From Lunularia cruciata (lineage: Eukaryota > Streptophyta > Marchantiopsida > Lunulariales > Lunulariaceae), in NCBI GenBank assembly GCA_948567375.1, contig OX419762.1, positions 1,927,001-1,991,000 of the forward strand: 64,000 nt of DNA. The letters run 5' to 3'. The translations under genes were made by a program, and so were the position numbers. Numbering within the stretch: the stretch's first letter is position 1; each line of letters starts with the position of its first letter. Under the pieces are notes generated by a model that was not told where the DNA came from, did not search any database, and worked only from the letters and a program-made list of their open reading frames with translations. Of the stretch, positions 22,900-33,740 are shown in pieces.

Positions 22900-23420
22900 C
22901 TAGATTGCACAGACAATAGAGTTCTAGTGATAGTAGTTAGAGTTATTTCAGCAATTTCTCAGAGACTACTTTCTGACGGTTAGATTTTATGTTTGGGGTA
23001 CTGACTTCACGGTGAGACCCACCGTCACTTTGCACCATTTTCACCGTCAAATGTGCCATCAGTGGGACCGTTAGGGTTTCAAACCTAGCTCAAGTCCAGG
23101 GGGTATACTTTCAAAGTGCAGATCCAGAGAGCTCACTTCTCTGATGTTGAGCCTTCGAGTTCCTGGCTGTGGTGGATAGAGGCTGGTGAGTGTCACCTGA
23201 ATTCTCTATGTTAGAGTGGGTGTGGCTTGACAATGATCACTGCCTAGTTGTTGGCAGTTTATAGAGTGATAGATCAAGTATTGATCTAAGTTGAGTTGAG
23301 TTGAGTTGAGTTGAGTTGAGTGGAGAGTGGTAAACAATCTAATTATTATGGTACTTTAGAGTCTATGTATGACTTATGTGTGAGTTGTGCTTCTATAGTG
23401 TATGATGTTGACAACGATGT
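22900..23420. repeat. Dispersed repeat C, copy 2
   Basis: This copy of the repeat at 12611-13150 includes the GTTGAGCCTTC and AGAGTGGGTGTGGCTTG blocks. It carries a (TTGAG)6 array absent from the other copy. It lies between the L-element body (ending near 22880) and its likely upstream piece at 23560-23800, so it probably inserted into the L-element. Confidence 0.5.
23291..23320. repeat. (TTGAG)6 microsatellite
   Basis: Six perfect pentamers. Confidence 0.95.
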
Positions 23421-23559
23421 ATGTTGTGTAACGATGTATATACGTGCAACAACTCCAAGATGGTGACTCCATCTTATGAACAACCGTGCTACTAGTAAAG
23501 GGAAGTAGGAGAGCCATAAAAAGACCAAGAGATCAAGAAAACCAAGAGATTAGAAATGA

Positions 23560-23800
23560 AATTTCCTGACCCATCACTCTCAATGTGTATGAATCACTCT
23601 AAACCCTTAAAAACCTAAAAATCCTCATAAATTTCTACTCGATTCTCCATGGTCTTCAATCTAGGTACCAATGGAACTGAAATTGAAAAATGTACAAAAT
23701 AAACTATTCACTTGAGTGCTATATGCTAGAGAGCCCTCATAACATATGGATCTTTCCTCTCACCTCTCTCCCTCTCCTCTCCCATCTCCACACTCTCTCG
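23560..23800 (-). repeat. Repeat D, probable L-element 5' region
   Basis: This is an inverted copy of about 42120-42360. Both copies lie upstream of an L-element body in the element's own orientation (minus here, plus at 42 kb), so this is probably the element's 5' untranslated or leader region. Confidence 0.55.
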
Positions 23801-25339
23801 AGGTCTCCCCTAAACGTTTATACATAAGAGAGGAAGTTCTAATCCTCCAAGACCTGGTAAGGCAGCCATGGAAGGTAAAGAATGGGGGTACTGGAGATCA
23901 GAATAGAAAGGAAGCTGCAAGAAAGCAAGATGGAGAGGATGGGACTCTTGGTATGAAGTCAAGAGTTCAAGCACTTTAAGATCACTTTTAAGGTGACTTG
24001 CATTCTTCTATAAAAAATGAAGTGAGTTTGGTATGTGAAAAAGCCATAGTTTCTCTTCTTTTCAAACAACATAGCGTAACCATGGCATATTAAACTCCTC
24101 ATTCACTGTGGTGGGTAAGTTGTTGTTCTTGCCTGAATGATTACTCACACCATGTACTCTCCCTCAAATGGGAGTCAATCTCCTTATTAGCATAAAGATT
24201 CTTATAACATAATCATACATTTTTCCCGAGGGTGATAGAAAATTTATATCTTTAACTATATTAGGGATGTAATTGTTAATCATATCTGTACTTGGCTAAG
24301 GATCTATTATTTATCTTTGCTTGCATGGCACTCCTTATATTTGTAGGTCCCTTTGCATTCAGACCGGTGGAGGTGGATCTTTGTGAGCATATGCATATTC
24401 ATATCTTTACCATTGTTCTTACATTTTCCTTTAGACTAATAAGAAGATGGAGGTGGACTTTGTGAGCATATGCATACTCATATCTTTACCACTGTTCTCA
24501 CAAATGCGATTATACTTTACAGAGTTGGGATTTTCTCTGGTAGGGGAGGGGTTATAGAGTTTGGTTGTATGCTGTTCTTTTGATGAAGTGTTTTTGCTCC
24601 TCATCCTAGAAGTTTACTATGGTTGGATTTACCACACCTAATGTTTTTTTATACTATCTTGTAAATCTATTAGACTACTGTATTTATAGATTCTCATACA
24701 AGATATACACATTTTATGATCTGCTTTGGATGGACAGCACATTAGAGTTCATTATGCTACTGGAAACACAAATTCTAAAGTACACGAGGCTTTAAGAAAA
24801 TACACATTGGCTGGTGTTTAAACTTGCTTGGATCACCTCCTCAAAGAGGAAGAATAAATGCAATAACTTTCATGGATGCATAAAATACTTGTGGTGATCA
24901 TCAACCTCGTACCAGCTATCTCGGTAGGTATCAAGTAAAGATCATATCTAATTGCAAGATATATCCACTTTTCTTGGTCTCTAATTCAGTAATAAAAGGA
25001 ATACATGATCAGTTGCGTATTTCAAATATTCCGGGATATCTATTAACCTCTCATCCAAGTATTATATAGCAGTTACTATACATGATTTAGATGGTAGAAT
25101 TTCTTCTCCTTGTGTGAAATGTATCTATCTTCAAAGTCTTCGTTTCGCTTTTGCAATGACGATGTCCATCTAAAGATTGAGTGATATGCAGGTGGAAAGC
25201 ATAGGGAACAGGTGTTGTCTCACGCGCGTTATATAAACTTTGAAAGTAACTCCAAACCAGATAGATGGTAGAAATAAATAATGACCTAGTTAAATTTGCA
25301 CAAAGGAAAAGTAGGAGTAAATTTCATCTAAAGATACAA
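23801..25339. other. No gene recognised; short local duplication
   Basis: No domain-bearing ORF was seen. A direct duplication of about 52 bp (GGAGGTGGA..TTTGTGAGCATATGC block) occurs at 24366-24421 and 24447-24500. The remainder is AT-rich and unremarkable. Confidence 0.45.
24366..24500. repeat. Local direct repeat, about 80-bp offset
   Basis: Two copies of a block running from GGAGGTGGA through TTTGTGAGCATATGCATA to TTACCA(T/C)TGTTCT start near 24368 and 24449, with a few mismatches. Confidence 0.8.
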
Positions 25340-25425
25340 AAGGTGACCGCGCATAGCAAACACGAAGGAAGACCCATCAAGCCGTACAAGGATGAGACAA
25401 AATGGTAAAATAGAACGAACGCCCA
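25340..25425 (-). mobile_element. L-element 3' tail fragment
   Basis: A diverged minus-strand tail: GGTGACCGCGC, then GAAGGAAGACCCATCAAGCC, then the polypurine GAGACAAAATGGTAAAAT block. Confidence 0.5.
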
Positions 25426-25499
25426 ATATGTCGGTTGTGAAATGCAAGAGGAAATCAATATAATTACACCCAGGGAGTGTTTAGAGCGGACAACTACAA

Positions 25500-26010
25500 C
25501 ACTGACAAGGACGACTTAAACATGTGAATTACTGGTTCTGGGAATGAACAAGCCAAGTGGGGCAACATCTTTTTGCTACTGTGTCAACTTCCCTATGACT
25601 CAATCATTGTAGGGCAAAGATTCGCATCTCTTCAATACAACATAACGATGCAGCTAAGCGCATGAGTTTGACTTGTTGCGAACTACGTGAACAACCTAGT
25701 GATATTGTGGCGAAACGATTCGCCTCTCTTCAATACGGCAGAACCACGCAGCTACCAACAGGAACGAGTTTGCCTTGCTCCGATGTAAGTCAACGCCTAT
25801 AGGAATGTTAACACAATTCCCCTCTCTAAATGTAAAAATAGTTGCAGCTGTAAAACCTGCACCCAATCATTGAAATACTGACAAGGAAGAAAGGCGACCG
25901 CGTAGGAAAAACGAAGGATACTGACAAGGACGACTTGATATGTGGGATATTATTGGTTCTGGGAATGAACAAGCCACGAGGGACAATATTTTTTTTCTGG
26001 TGTTCACTTC
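25500..26010. repeat. Direct repeats flanking a diverged tandem duplication
   Basis: A 92-bp block (CACTGACAAGGACGACTT to CAACTTCC) at about 25500-25592 recurs at about 25919-26010. Between them, a second block (ATTCGC(A/C)TCTCTTCAATAC to TTTG(A/C)CTTG) is repeated at about 25616-25682 and 25713-25784. No coding is seen. The second 92-bp copy adjoins a plus-strand L-element tail. Confidence 0.7.
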
Positions 26011-26017
26011 CATATGT

Positions 26018-26115
26018 TGGGGTTTAGCCTCATTTTACCTTTTTTTCATTTCTCCCTTGTTCAGTTTGATGGGGTTTAAGATTGATGGGCTCTTCCTATC
26101 CTTCATTTTTTCGGT
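26018..26115 (+). mobile_element. L-element 3' tail fragment
   Basis: A diverged plus-strand tail: GGGGTTTAGCCTCATTTTACC, then a GATGGGGT..GATGGG duplication and the closing CCTTCATTTTTTCGG block. The second stem-loop is interrupted by a short insertion. Confidence 0.6.
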
Positions 26116-26960
26116 TGTACTTTCTGTATCATCGAAATAAAATGGATTAGTTAACTCCATTGGAGTTGACTTTCTCTATAAAAACTATAGAAAACAAAGG
26201 AAGACGACAGTAGATATTTGAGGTATAGAATATTTTCAAAAACTAAGTCCCGACTCTGAAAAGTTCTTTTCTAAGTGTACATTTCTGTCCATATATATAA
26301 TATATTGATTGAAATTCTTGATTGCAAAATAATTTACACAATATTCCATATTATGGTACAACATAACTTCCTACAAATTTGGTGTTTGTCATGTGAATTA
26401 AAGCATATTAATCCTTTTAGAAGTATAGTTAGATCTGTACTCTCTACAAATAAATATATGTTCTACTGAAGAGGATGTATATTCTATATAGGAATAACAC
26501 AAGGATTGAGATTTAAAGGGCATGTTTTATGAATATCTAAAGTCAATAAGGTGCACATCATTTCTAATGGTAGAGCTCTTTTATCTATGCTTACTTCAGT
26601 TTTTTCATAAGAAAAAATTGAAGAATGTATTCATTTAAATTGGTTTCCATTATTTTATAATAATATATTAATTCATAGCTATTGATAATATGTGAATAAT
26701 TTTGTATGCTCTTTTCACCCTTTTTTTGTATTTAGTTCAAATAAATATTACCAGCATTTATTTTACACGTAAACATTTATTAAAGGCATACATTCCTTAT
26801 AAATGTATAGATTTGAGCACTCCCAAACTATGCATTAAGAGAGGGTGGACCATATGGAGGAGGATGACAAGTTAGGATCCCTTTTACCTTTAAGTTTAGT
26901 ACACTTGTCTCATGTTGTGAAAGACAAAACAACTAGAAGAATGAAGACTAAACCTATTAA
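26116..26960. other. AT-rich stretch without gene
   Basis: Very AT-rich sequence with only low-complexity ORFs (for example 26275-26469). No similarity or structure worth naming was seen. Confidence 0.5.
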
Positions 26961-26964
26961 AGTG

Positions 26965-27925
26965 CAAGCATTAGCATATGCTACATTTTCTCTTAGTTGA
27001 CTCATCCATTCCTTGAGCAACTAGAGCACATCTTTGCTCTTGCTTTGGCAAGGGTGCATGCTCTTGTGTCCTAACTCAACCGTACATTAGTGCATTCCTA
27101 CTTGCACCAACCACTTTCTCTATAGTGATGAGGCTCCACTTAGGTTTGGTCCACCTGCCTGTAATTTTGGTACTCACTTGTGAGTGTGGTTCTACACTAG
27201 ATGCAATATGACACAATGTTCTTATAGATGATAGAGGATAGCTACCCATGATGCCATCAGGGATATAGTGTTTGCTATGACACAAAAGAAGGGATCCCTT
27301 GCTTGGAAGGAGCATTCATATTCTTTGCAGATGACATATGTCATAGTAGACTTATACTTGGTCATAGATGATCAAGTGATAGTGGCGGATGTTGTGGTTA
27401 TAGACCCTATGCGAGATGTAGTTTTTTGTAGGAGCTATTACTCATCCTCTTGGATGGGTGGTGAGCGGAGCTGCAACACTCAAGGTCTCCAAGTATAAGT
27501 GTATGCAACAAGGTCACCTCTTTGTTCCTCTAGCCTTGGAGTTATATGGAGCAATGGACATGGCATTTGACACATTTGTTAGGGTGTGCATGAGAGGTTA
27601 TCATATTAGATGCAAGAGGGTACCACTCTCACTCTCAAACTTTGTAGCATACTTCAGACAATGTGTTTCCATTGCTCTATAGAGAGCATTGGTTAGTGCA
27701 TTCCATTAGAAAGCAATCCCTCTAAGTGATGCTTCTTTGGATGTTGCAATAGTTTGTAGACCTTATGACTTGCATAGCTTGGATGTCTTAGGTGCGATAG
27801 GGCAGATTTCTCATATCTATACTATTGGGACCTAGCTCTATTTTACCTCTTTTCTCTCTCCTTGTACGGCTTGTTGGGGTCTTCATATCCTTCTTGTGTT
27901 CTATGTAGTCACCTTTTCTTTTATT
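26965..27925 (+). mobile_element. L-element copy, 5'-truncated and decayed
   Basis: Collinear with 44818-45740: a leading region with many Cys and Leu codons, the nuclease-like block (27268-27680: LAWKEHSYSLQMTYV, VDLYLV, IVADVVVIDP, KVSKYKCMQQGHLFVPLALELYG in neighbouring frames), then the 3' tail ending near 27920. One frameshift splits the nuclease ORF near 27460, between the second Asp and the Lys. Confidence 0.75.
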
Positions 27926-28280
27926 AAAGTGCAAGGGAAGGCTTTCTATACATCAATATTTGTATTTATTTTGTCTATGCACCCTATCTTTGTATGAGAG
28001 AAATCCTCCTTATTTTCTAAACATTCCAAAAGTGTTATTTGAACATGAAATCCTTTGTGAGTGGAATGTTCCACTCTTGGCCAAAAGTGCAAGTCTTTGC
28101 ACTAATATATGACGTTGAAATATAATCATAACTATGAGATGTTATCAACAGAAATTCAGGCTACATACTTGTTGAGTTACTTCTCATAAAATTATATCCA
28201 TTTCAATTTTCTGATTCACATGAAATCAAGAAGTAGCTTCCAGATTCTAGAGCTCTTAGATTCTAGCTTAGAGCTTCATG
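27926..28280. other. No gene recognised
   Basis: AT-rich sequence between an L-element end and the broken 3' side of a copia element. The expected copia 3' LTR was looked for here and not found. Confidence 0.45.
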
Positions 28281-28286
28281 AGAAGA

Positions 28287-28484
28287 TTAGATTCTAGAGA
28301 AGTAGCATTCAGATGCCATTCCTCTTCTTATCTCCATTCCAAGAATTCTCTTTGTTGTTTCAAGGTACTTCATCTTGAACTCAAAACTCAACAGTTCCTT
28401 GAGTTTGACAATGCTTGATCTATCATTAGCAACTAGCAACATGTTTTCACATAGATTACTAAAATAATGAAGCCAAAAACTCAT
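28287..28484 (-). pseudogene. Copia RT C-terminal fragment
   Basis: The frame reads MLLVANDRSSIVKLKELLSFEFKMKYLETTKRILGMEIRR, recognisable as the segment after the YVDD box (usual text: MLVAG.D...I..LK..L...F.MKDLG..K.ILGMEI.R). The YVDD itself is not present in this frame, and the element stops shortly after. Confidence 0.75.
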
Positions 28485-29400
28485 TATTCATATGCTTCAA
28501 ATACACACAAAGATCAAACACACTCTGCTTGAAATCCTTATGTTTTCATGAAGTTGTAAAACTCTAATTCCGCAGCATAAGAGCTTGCTTAAATCAATAT
28601 GAAGATTTTAGCAATCTACAAACAAAATCTTCTTGGCTTTTCTTCATAAAGCCAATTGGTTGTCTCATGTTGATTTCTTCTTCCAAAGCTCCATACAAAA
28701 AAAGTAGTAACTATATCCATTTGACCCCAGAGAAGATCAAACAAAGCAACAAGAGCACATAATAGTCAAATAGTAGAGTACTTTACTACCGGTTAAAATA
28801 CCTCATTGTGATCCACACCTTTTTTTTGTGTGAATCCTTGGCCATCAATCTGGCCTAGAAGATCTGCTTCTTATCTTTTGTGGGATTATTCTTCAACTTA
28901 GAGATCTGTTTACCATCCACCAAATTTGAACCATTTGGGTAGCTTGACTAGCTCCCAAGTCATGTTATCAAAAAGCAATTTCAACTCTCTTTGCATTGCT
29001 CCATTTCAGTACAATCATTTTCCAAGTAAATATCCTTATCCTCTAGCCTAAATGAATTCACTCATGTTCCATACCTCAAAGAACCCCTACTAGAGTGATT
29101 AGATGTCCTAGTAGAAGTCTCCACTTGATCTTCATATATAAGCAATTCTTGAGGTTTGCCAACTTCATCTTGCTCCTCAATTTCTAGTGCATGTGGCATA
29201 GAAATTATTTCCACTTTTATAAGTGCCTCTCCTTGTGGCCTATCCTAAAAAATATCATTATCAATCTCCATCTCAACATCAAATATAGGAGATTTGCCCT
29301 TGTAAGTATAAGGAGCTTTAATATTCTCCCCTTCTTTTAATGATTTGGATTCATTGAAAGAAACATCCTTATTTATAATCAAACTTACATACGATGCAAT

Positions 29401-29842
29401 AGCATGTAACCCTTCACACCACCACCGTGTCCAAGAAAAATGCATTTCTTTGAGTAAGGCTCCAACTTGGTCTTATTCTCCTTAGGTGTGAGAGGATATA
29501 CATTGCAACCAAATATCACCAAGCCATGGTAATTTTCATACCATTTTATACCTCATCTTAAATGGAGTCTTAAGCTTTAATTCACTAGAAGGAGAGATGC
29601 AAGGATGCTATAGGATCCCATAGCATGTAACCCTTCACACCACCACCGTGTCCAAGAAAAATGCATTTCTTTGAGTTAGACTCCAACTTGGTCTTATTCT
29701 CCTTAGGTGTGAGAGGATATACATTGCAACCAAATATCACCAAGCCACGGTAATTTGCATACCACTTTATACCTCATCTTAAATGGAGTCTTAAGCTTTA
29801 TTTCATTAGAAGGAGAGAGGTTTACCAAACAAGCTGCAAAGT
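29401..29842 (-). repeat. 221-bp tandem duplication inside copia pol
   Basis: The block beginning AGCATGTAACCCTTCACACC at 29401 recurs at 29622 with only a few mismatches, and similarity continues for most of the 221-bp period. The period is not a multiple of three. The duplication happened after or during decay of the element. Confidence 0.9.
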
Positions 29843-30440
29843 TAATAGCCTCCATTGATAAATCCTATGGTTAACTTGATTGGCTCAACATACTCCATGT
29901 CCGCTCCAACCATCTTCAGTTGAGCCATTTAGCACTCTTTTGTTGTGGATTATGTATTGTTGTGAGATAGCAAGTAATGCACTATCCTGCATAGTACCTT
30001 GCAAATGCCTTTGAAGTGTACTCCATGTCAATTGTAGATCCTAGCATCCAAGGTTCTCACCTTGTGCACCATCTGATTCTCCACAAGGGCTCTCCACTTC
30101 TTAAAAGTGGCAAAGACATCAGACATCAGACTTCTCATGTATGAAGTAGATACAAACCTTGATTGATCATCTATGAAGATACATACTATTCCTTTCTAAA
30201 CAATGAGAGAACAAGTGCAGGATCCACACACCATTTTGTATATATTTGAGTACATACTTGGAACTATGAGTTCCAAAAGCAAATGCCTGTCCATTTTTCT
30301 TTTCAAACACACAATGTTCACATAGCTCTAGTTTGCTAGACCAAAAACCAAATAATAGTTATGTCTACCAAGAATTTCCATGTTTTTTTCACTCATGTGA
30401 CCTAACCTTGAGTGCTAGAGATGAGACTTCTCATCCAGAT
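29830..30440 (-). pseudogene. Copia integrase remnant
   Basis: The minus strand encodes LWHSRLGHMSEKNMEIL (pre-integrase HxxLGH signature) near 30430, then IFIDDQSRFVSTSYM, VFATFKKWRALVENQ and MAQLKMVGADMEY-like text, following the order of a copia integrase core. The catalytic residues are not all readable, and several frame changes are needed to follow it. Confidence 0.75.
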
Positions 30441-30929
30441 ACCTTGAAAAATTAGCTTCTCTACATTTTATAATACCCCATACACATATAGTTTCATACA
30501 CTTTGTTCCCTTCAGAATAGCTTATCACCAACTATTACTTGAAGAATGTTACTTGTTACTTTCCATTGATAGTCCTTTGTATCTAACATGCCAAGAGAAA
30601 TTAAGTTCTTCTTCATATCAGGAATGTACCTAATATTAGTTAGCATCCAGACTACTCTATCAAACATTTAAATCTTCATAGATCCAAAAGCCTCTATTTG
30701 ACAAGATAATCATTCCCCCTCATGACTAAGCCATTTGAAGTTGAGTAAGAATTGAAGAAACTTTGCATGTAACAGTGTGATACAAATAGGAAGAATAAAG
30801 AATCCATTCATCATTAAGTTTTTACATGAGGTGCTTTGAGCATACAATAATCTTAATAGAGGGTAGTTGTCATTTGGTGAGTTTTCCTCATCTTTTGCTT
30901 TAGCAGCCACAGTTGCCAATGATGAGTTA

Positions 30930-30991
30930 GTTTCCTTACTTTCACAATTCCTCTTCATGTGGAAAAGCTCCCCACACTTCCAATACTCCAT
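30930..30991 (-). pseudogene. Copia gag zinc knuckle, first Cys lost
   Basis: The frame reads MEYWKCGELFHMKRNCE. A retroviral-type knuckle is Cys-X2-Cys-X4-His-X4-Cys; here the first position is Tyr, and the other three ligands are in place. Confidence 0.7.
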
Positions 30992-31136
30992 GATCTTCTT
31001 CCCAAAAATTTTCCTTTAGATTGAGATCTAGACTTACGTCTACCCTTGTTTGGTCCCAATCCTGCTTTGTGGTCTCCCACAGGTCACATTCAAAGCTAAT
31101 AAAGACTCTTGAGATGGTTGAGAAGGATACATTTTG

Positions 31137-31691
31137 CTAAAGATCATTAGTTAATAAAGCCTTTGCTACCTCATAGTATGTAATTGACTGCTTATTACAA
31201 TGCAACAATATCTGTAACTGTGTTTGATAAGAGCAAGGCAATGAACTTAGCATGTGGAGTGCCTTCCTCCCATTGCTTATCTCCTTGCCAAGATTATGAA
31301 TTATTACCAAATCATTGAGCATATCAATATGATCTTGGATTTTAGTCCCATCCTTCATCTTAAAGCTCATGGCCTTCAAAGATGTATAAAGCCTATTAGA
31401 TAGCTCTTTATCATGGTACTTTTGCTCAAGAGTCATAAATAGTGATGCATAATCTACATGATTTGCTAAATTCTTGAGTTTTGGCAACTCAATATACATC
31501 ACCACAATAGTTACTGCTTGCTCTTGTGCATCATACCATTCCTTTTCCATCACACTATCAGGCTTAGGTTTCAAGAGCTTGCCCAAGCCCTTCGCTTGCA
31601 AGGTTGCTTTTACTTGACATTCCCACATATAGTAATTGCCCATGTCCATCAAACTTTGTAGTGTCAAAATATGGCCCTCCGACTTTGACAA
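31137..31691 (-). pseudogene. Copia gag (UBN2-like) ORF
   Basis: This 184-codon open frame is typical of copia gag: an N-terminal MDMGNYYMWECQVKATLQAK, then WYDAQEQAVTIVVMYI, LFMTLEQKYHDKELSNRLY, and TKIQDHIDMLNDLVI (consensus: W...M...L........W....................A...I..SL......I....TAKE.WD.L...Y......L...L...KM.....V..H...F..L...L). The open frame begins about 250 bp inside the primer-binding site; an overlapping frame carries the upstream part, so at least one frameshift lies near 31690. This is the best-preserved ORF of the element. Confidence 0.75.
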
Positions 31692-31900
31692 AGTTCATAC
31701 TTACTTTCTTTGTCCTTGATGTTTCTCCCTTTGGAGTTCTTGCTGCAAATTTGCCTCCAAATTCTCTTTGATCTTGGTCATGCAAACATAATTTAGAAAT
31801 TTTCCCTTAGACTTGCCTTGCTTTGCCTGAAAGTCAAAAACCTCCAAGAGCAAGCCTAAACCTTAATCTTGGACTCAAATCAATCAGCTCACTCAGCTAT

Positions 31901-31920
31901 AACACACACACACACACACA
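31901..31920. repeat. (AC)10 microsatellite
   Basis: About ten perfect dinucleotides next to the copia primer-binding site. Confidence 0.9.
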
Positions 31921-31941
31921 TTATTGTCCCACCTGAGGTTT

Positions 31942-31953
31942 GCTCTGATACCA
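31942..31953 (-). promoter_or_regulatory. Copia primer-binding site (tRNA-iMet type)
   Basis: The minus strand reads TGGTATCAGAGC, the standard plant copia primer-binding site complementary to the 3' end of initiator methionine tRNA. It lies 2 bp inside the inferred LTR end, as expected. Confidence 0.9.
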
Positions 31954-31955
31954 AT

Positions 31956-32330
31956 TGGTAGGAAATATGCAATCTTCATTTAGATGACAATCATACATGG
32001 GAGAATCTCCACACCAAAGATACATGGTTTACCTCTGCTTGAGGCTACGGACATAAGAATTCATTGAGCTCTCTTCTCTTAACCCTAGGCTCGGCAGACT
32101 TTTTAGTCTTCACAATTTGAGAGCTATGCATTCTTGGCTGCTCTATCGCTTTATATACTATCTACTCTACATTTCCTTATGTTCCCATAGATCAGCCTGT
32201 ACTACATTCCTATAGATCACTTTCACTTCTTGACATATACAACATATCTTTCTAGTCTTATCGTGGCTAAGATCAAACTAACAACAAGTTAACCAAGACA
32301 TATGAATTAACCTTAACACAAAACACTTGA
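31956..32330 (-). repeat. 5' LTR of the copia element
   Basis: The inner end is fixed by the primer-binding site (minus-strand end ..TTTCCTACCA). A TATA box (TATATAAAG on the minus strand) lies at about 32149-32157. The outer end is uncertain: minus-strand TG starts near 32287 and 32321 are both possible, giving 330-370 bp. The matching 3' LTR is absent. Confidence 0.65.
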
Positions 32331-33740
32331 AAGAAAACTAGGACAATAAGAAAAAGCTCAGCGTGAAATTTTTTCACTAAGATAGTTTAGAGCTGATAGG
32401 CACTCTCACTAAATTTAGATATCTCAAAATTAAATTTAAACATATATTATTTTTATATAAAATATGCATTTTCTGGTATGATAATTCTTTATATGTAGAG
32501 AATATTGTTCTATACAGAATGTTAAAGATGTGTCAAATGACATATATCAATTACAGATATAGTGGCAAAGGAAGAAAACACCAATTTATAGAAAGGTGTA
32601 AATACTGATTGTATCATTCTATATAGAATTAAATCTAGATTTTGATCAGTATATTTATACAAATATATTGTATAAATGAATTTTTCATTCAAAGAGGGAA
32701 TAATACAAAGATAGACTAATGTTCCAAAAAGTTATATTCTTTAACTTTTCAACATCTAGAGTCATATTTCTTTTTTTATCAATTAGGGAGCATAGAATAC
32801 ATAATTTATAGCAATTATACATTTATACAATACACTTTAAGCAAGGCAGACTATATCATGAATATGTTCCAACCGTGAACAAAACATCCATGTACTATAA
32901 GCAGATACTTATTCAATGAATTGATATGAATGATGAATTGGTACAATATAAATCCAATGTTTGTCTACTCTACTTGGAGACATCAATTCAAAAAATTGTG
33001 ACCTTTTCATAAAATGTACTATTGCTTCATTTAATTTTTCCATCAAATCATCCCACTTTTTATATCAAGATGGAAGTAATTTGACAAGACTGAGAGCTAT
33101 GATGTTCAGTTGGAAGGATGATGTTAGATGATAAATTTTTAGTGGTGTAATAATGACAGTTTATGGTGTTCCAATCTTATTTCCTATTTTGTAGAAATTA
33201 AAATAGTGCTCTTGGTATATAGTGCTTCCCATAATGAAATTTAAGTAGATAACTTCAATAGCAAAAGTAGAAAAGGTGTTCCAAGAGCACATTTTGGGTG
33301 CATTTCCTTCACAAATAGTGCTCTCATATGCATAGGTGGACCTTTGATTCATTGAATTTGGATATAAAGGGCTTTGAAATTGGAAATTTCCATTCCTACT
33401 TGGATATTTAGCTTATTGAAATTGGACATAAAATTGTCCAACTCTATTGAATAGATGGATTAAAATTCCAGCAAAAGCAAAAGCAATTTGTAGAATTTTT
33501 CTCTTTACATACCTAAAAATGAAGAAAGGAAGAAAAAGCATGAGAGAAACCTACACATGTCTACTTTAGATAATTGAATCCATATCATGCGCACCAAACC
33601 ACTAGAGTAGGTATAAACTTCAACATAAAGATTGAGGTTTGAATTTGAACTACTTTGGGAAGAATCCATTTATACTCCCTACTACACAACAATGGGACAA
33701 ATCTAGCATCTATACAATGCTAGAATCCCCTAATTAACTC
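32331..33740. other. AT-rich stretch without gene
   Basis: AT-rich sequence with short low-complexity ORFs only. No domain, RNA gene or strong repeat was seen. Confidence 0.5.

Larger units (their letters stand above)
28281..32330 (-). mobile_element. Ty1/copia element, 3'-truncated
   Basis: On the minus strand the order is 5' LTR (about 32330-31956), primer-binding site (31953-31942), gag (31691-31137), zinc knuckle (about 30991-30930), pre-integrase and integrase (about 30440-29830) and part of RT (about 28484-28287). Every part is readable by eye, but stops and frameshifts are scattered, and RNase H and the 3' LTR are missing. The integrase-to-RT region carries a 221-bp internal tandem duplication. 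The layout is that of the common plant copia lineages; the exact lineage was not assigned. Confidence 0.85.

Noticed and set aside
27926-28280. 3' LTR for the copia element at 28.3-32.3 kb
   Set aside because: I looked for the GGTAGGAAATATGC end and the TATATAAAG block of the 5' LTR and found neither; the element is 3'-truncated.
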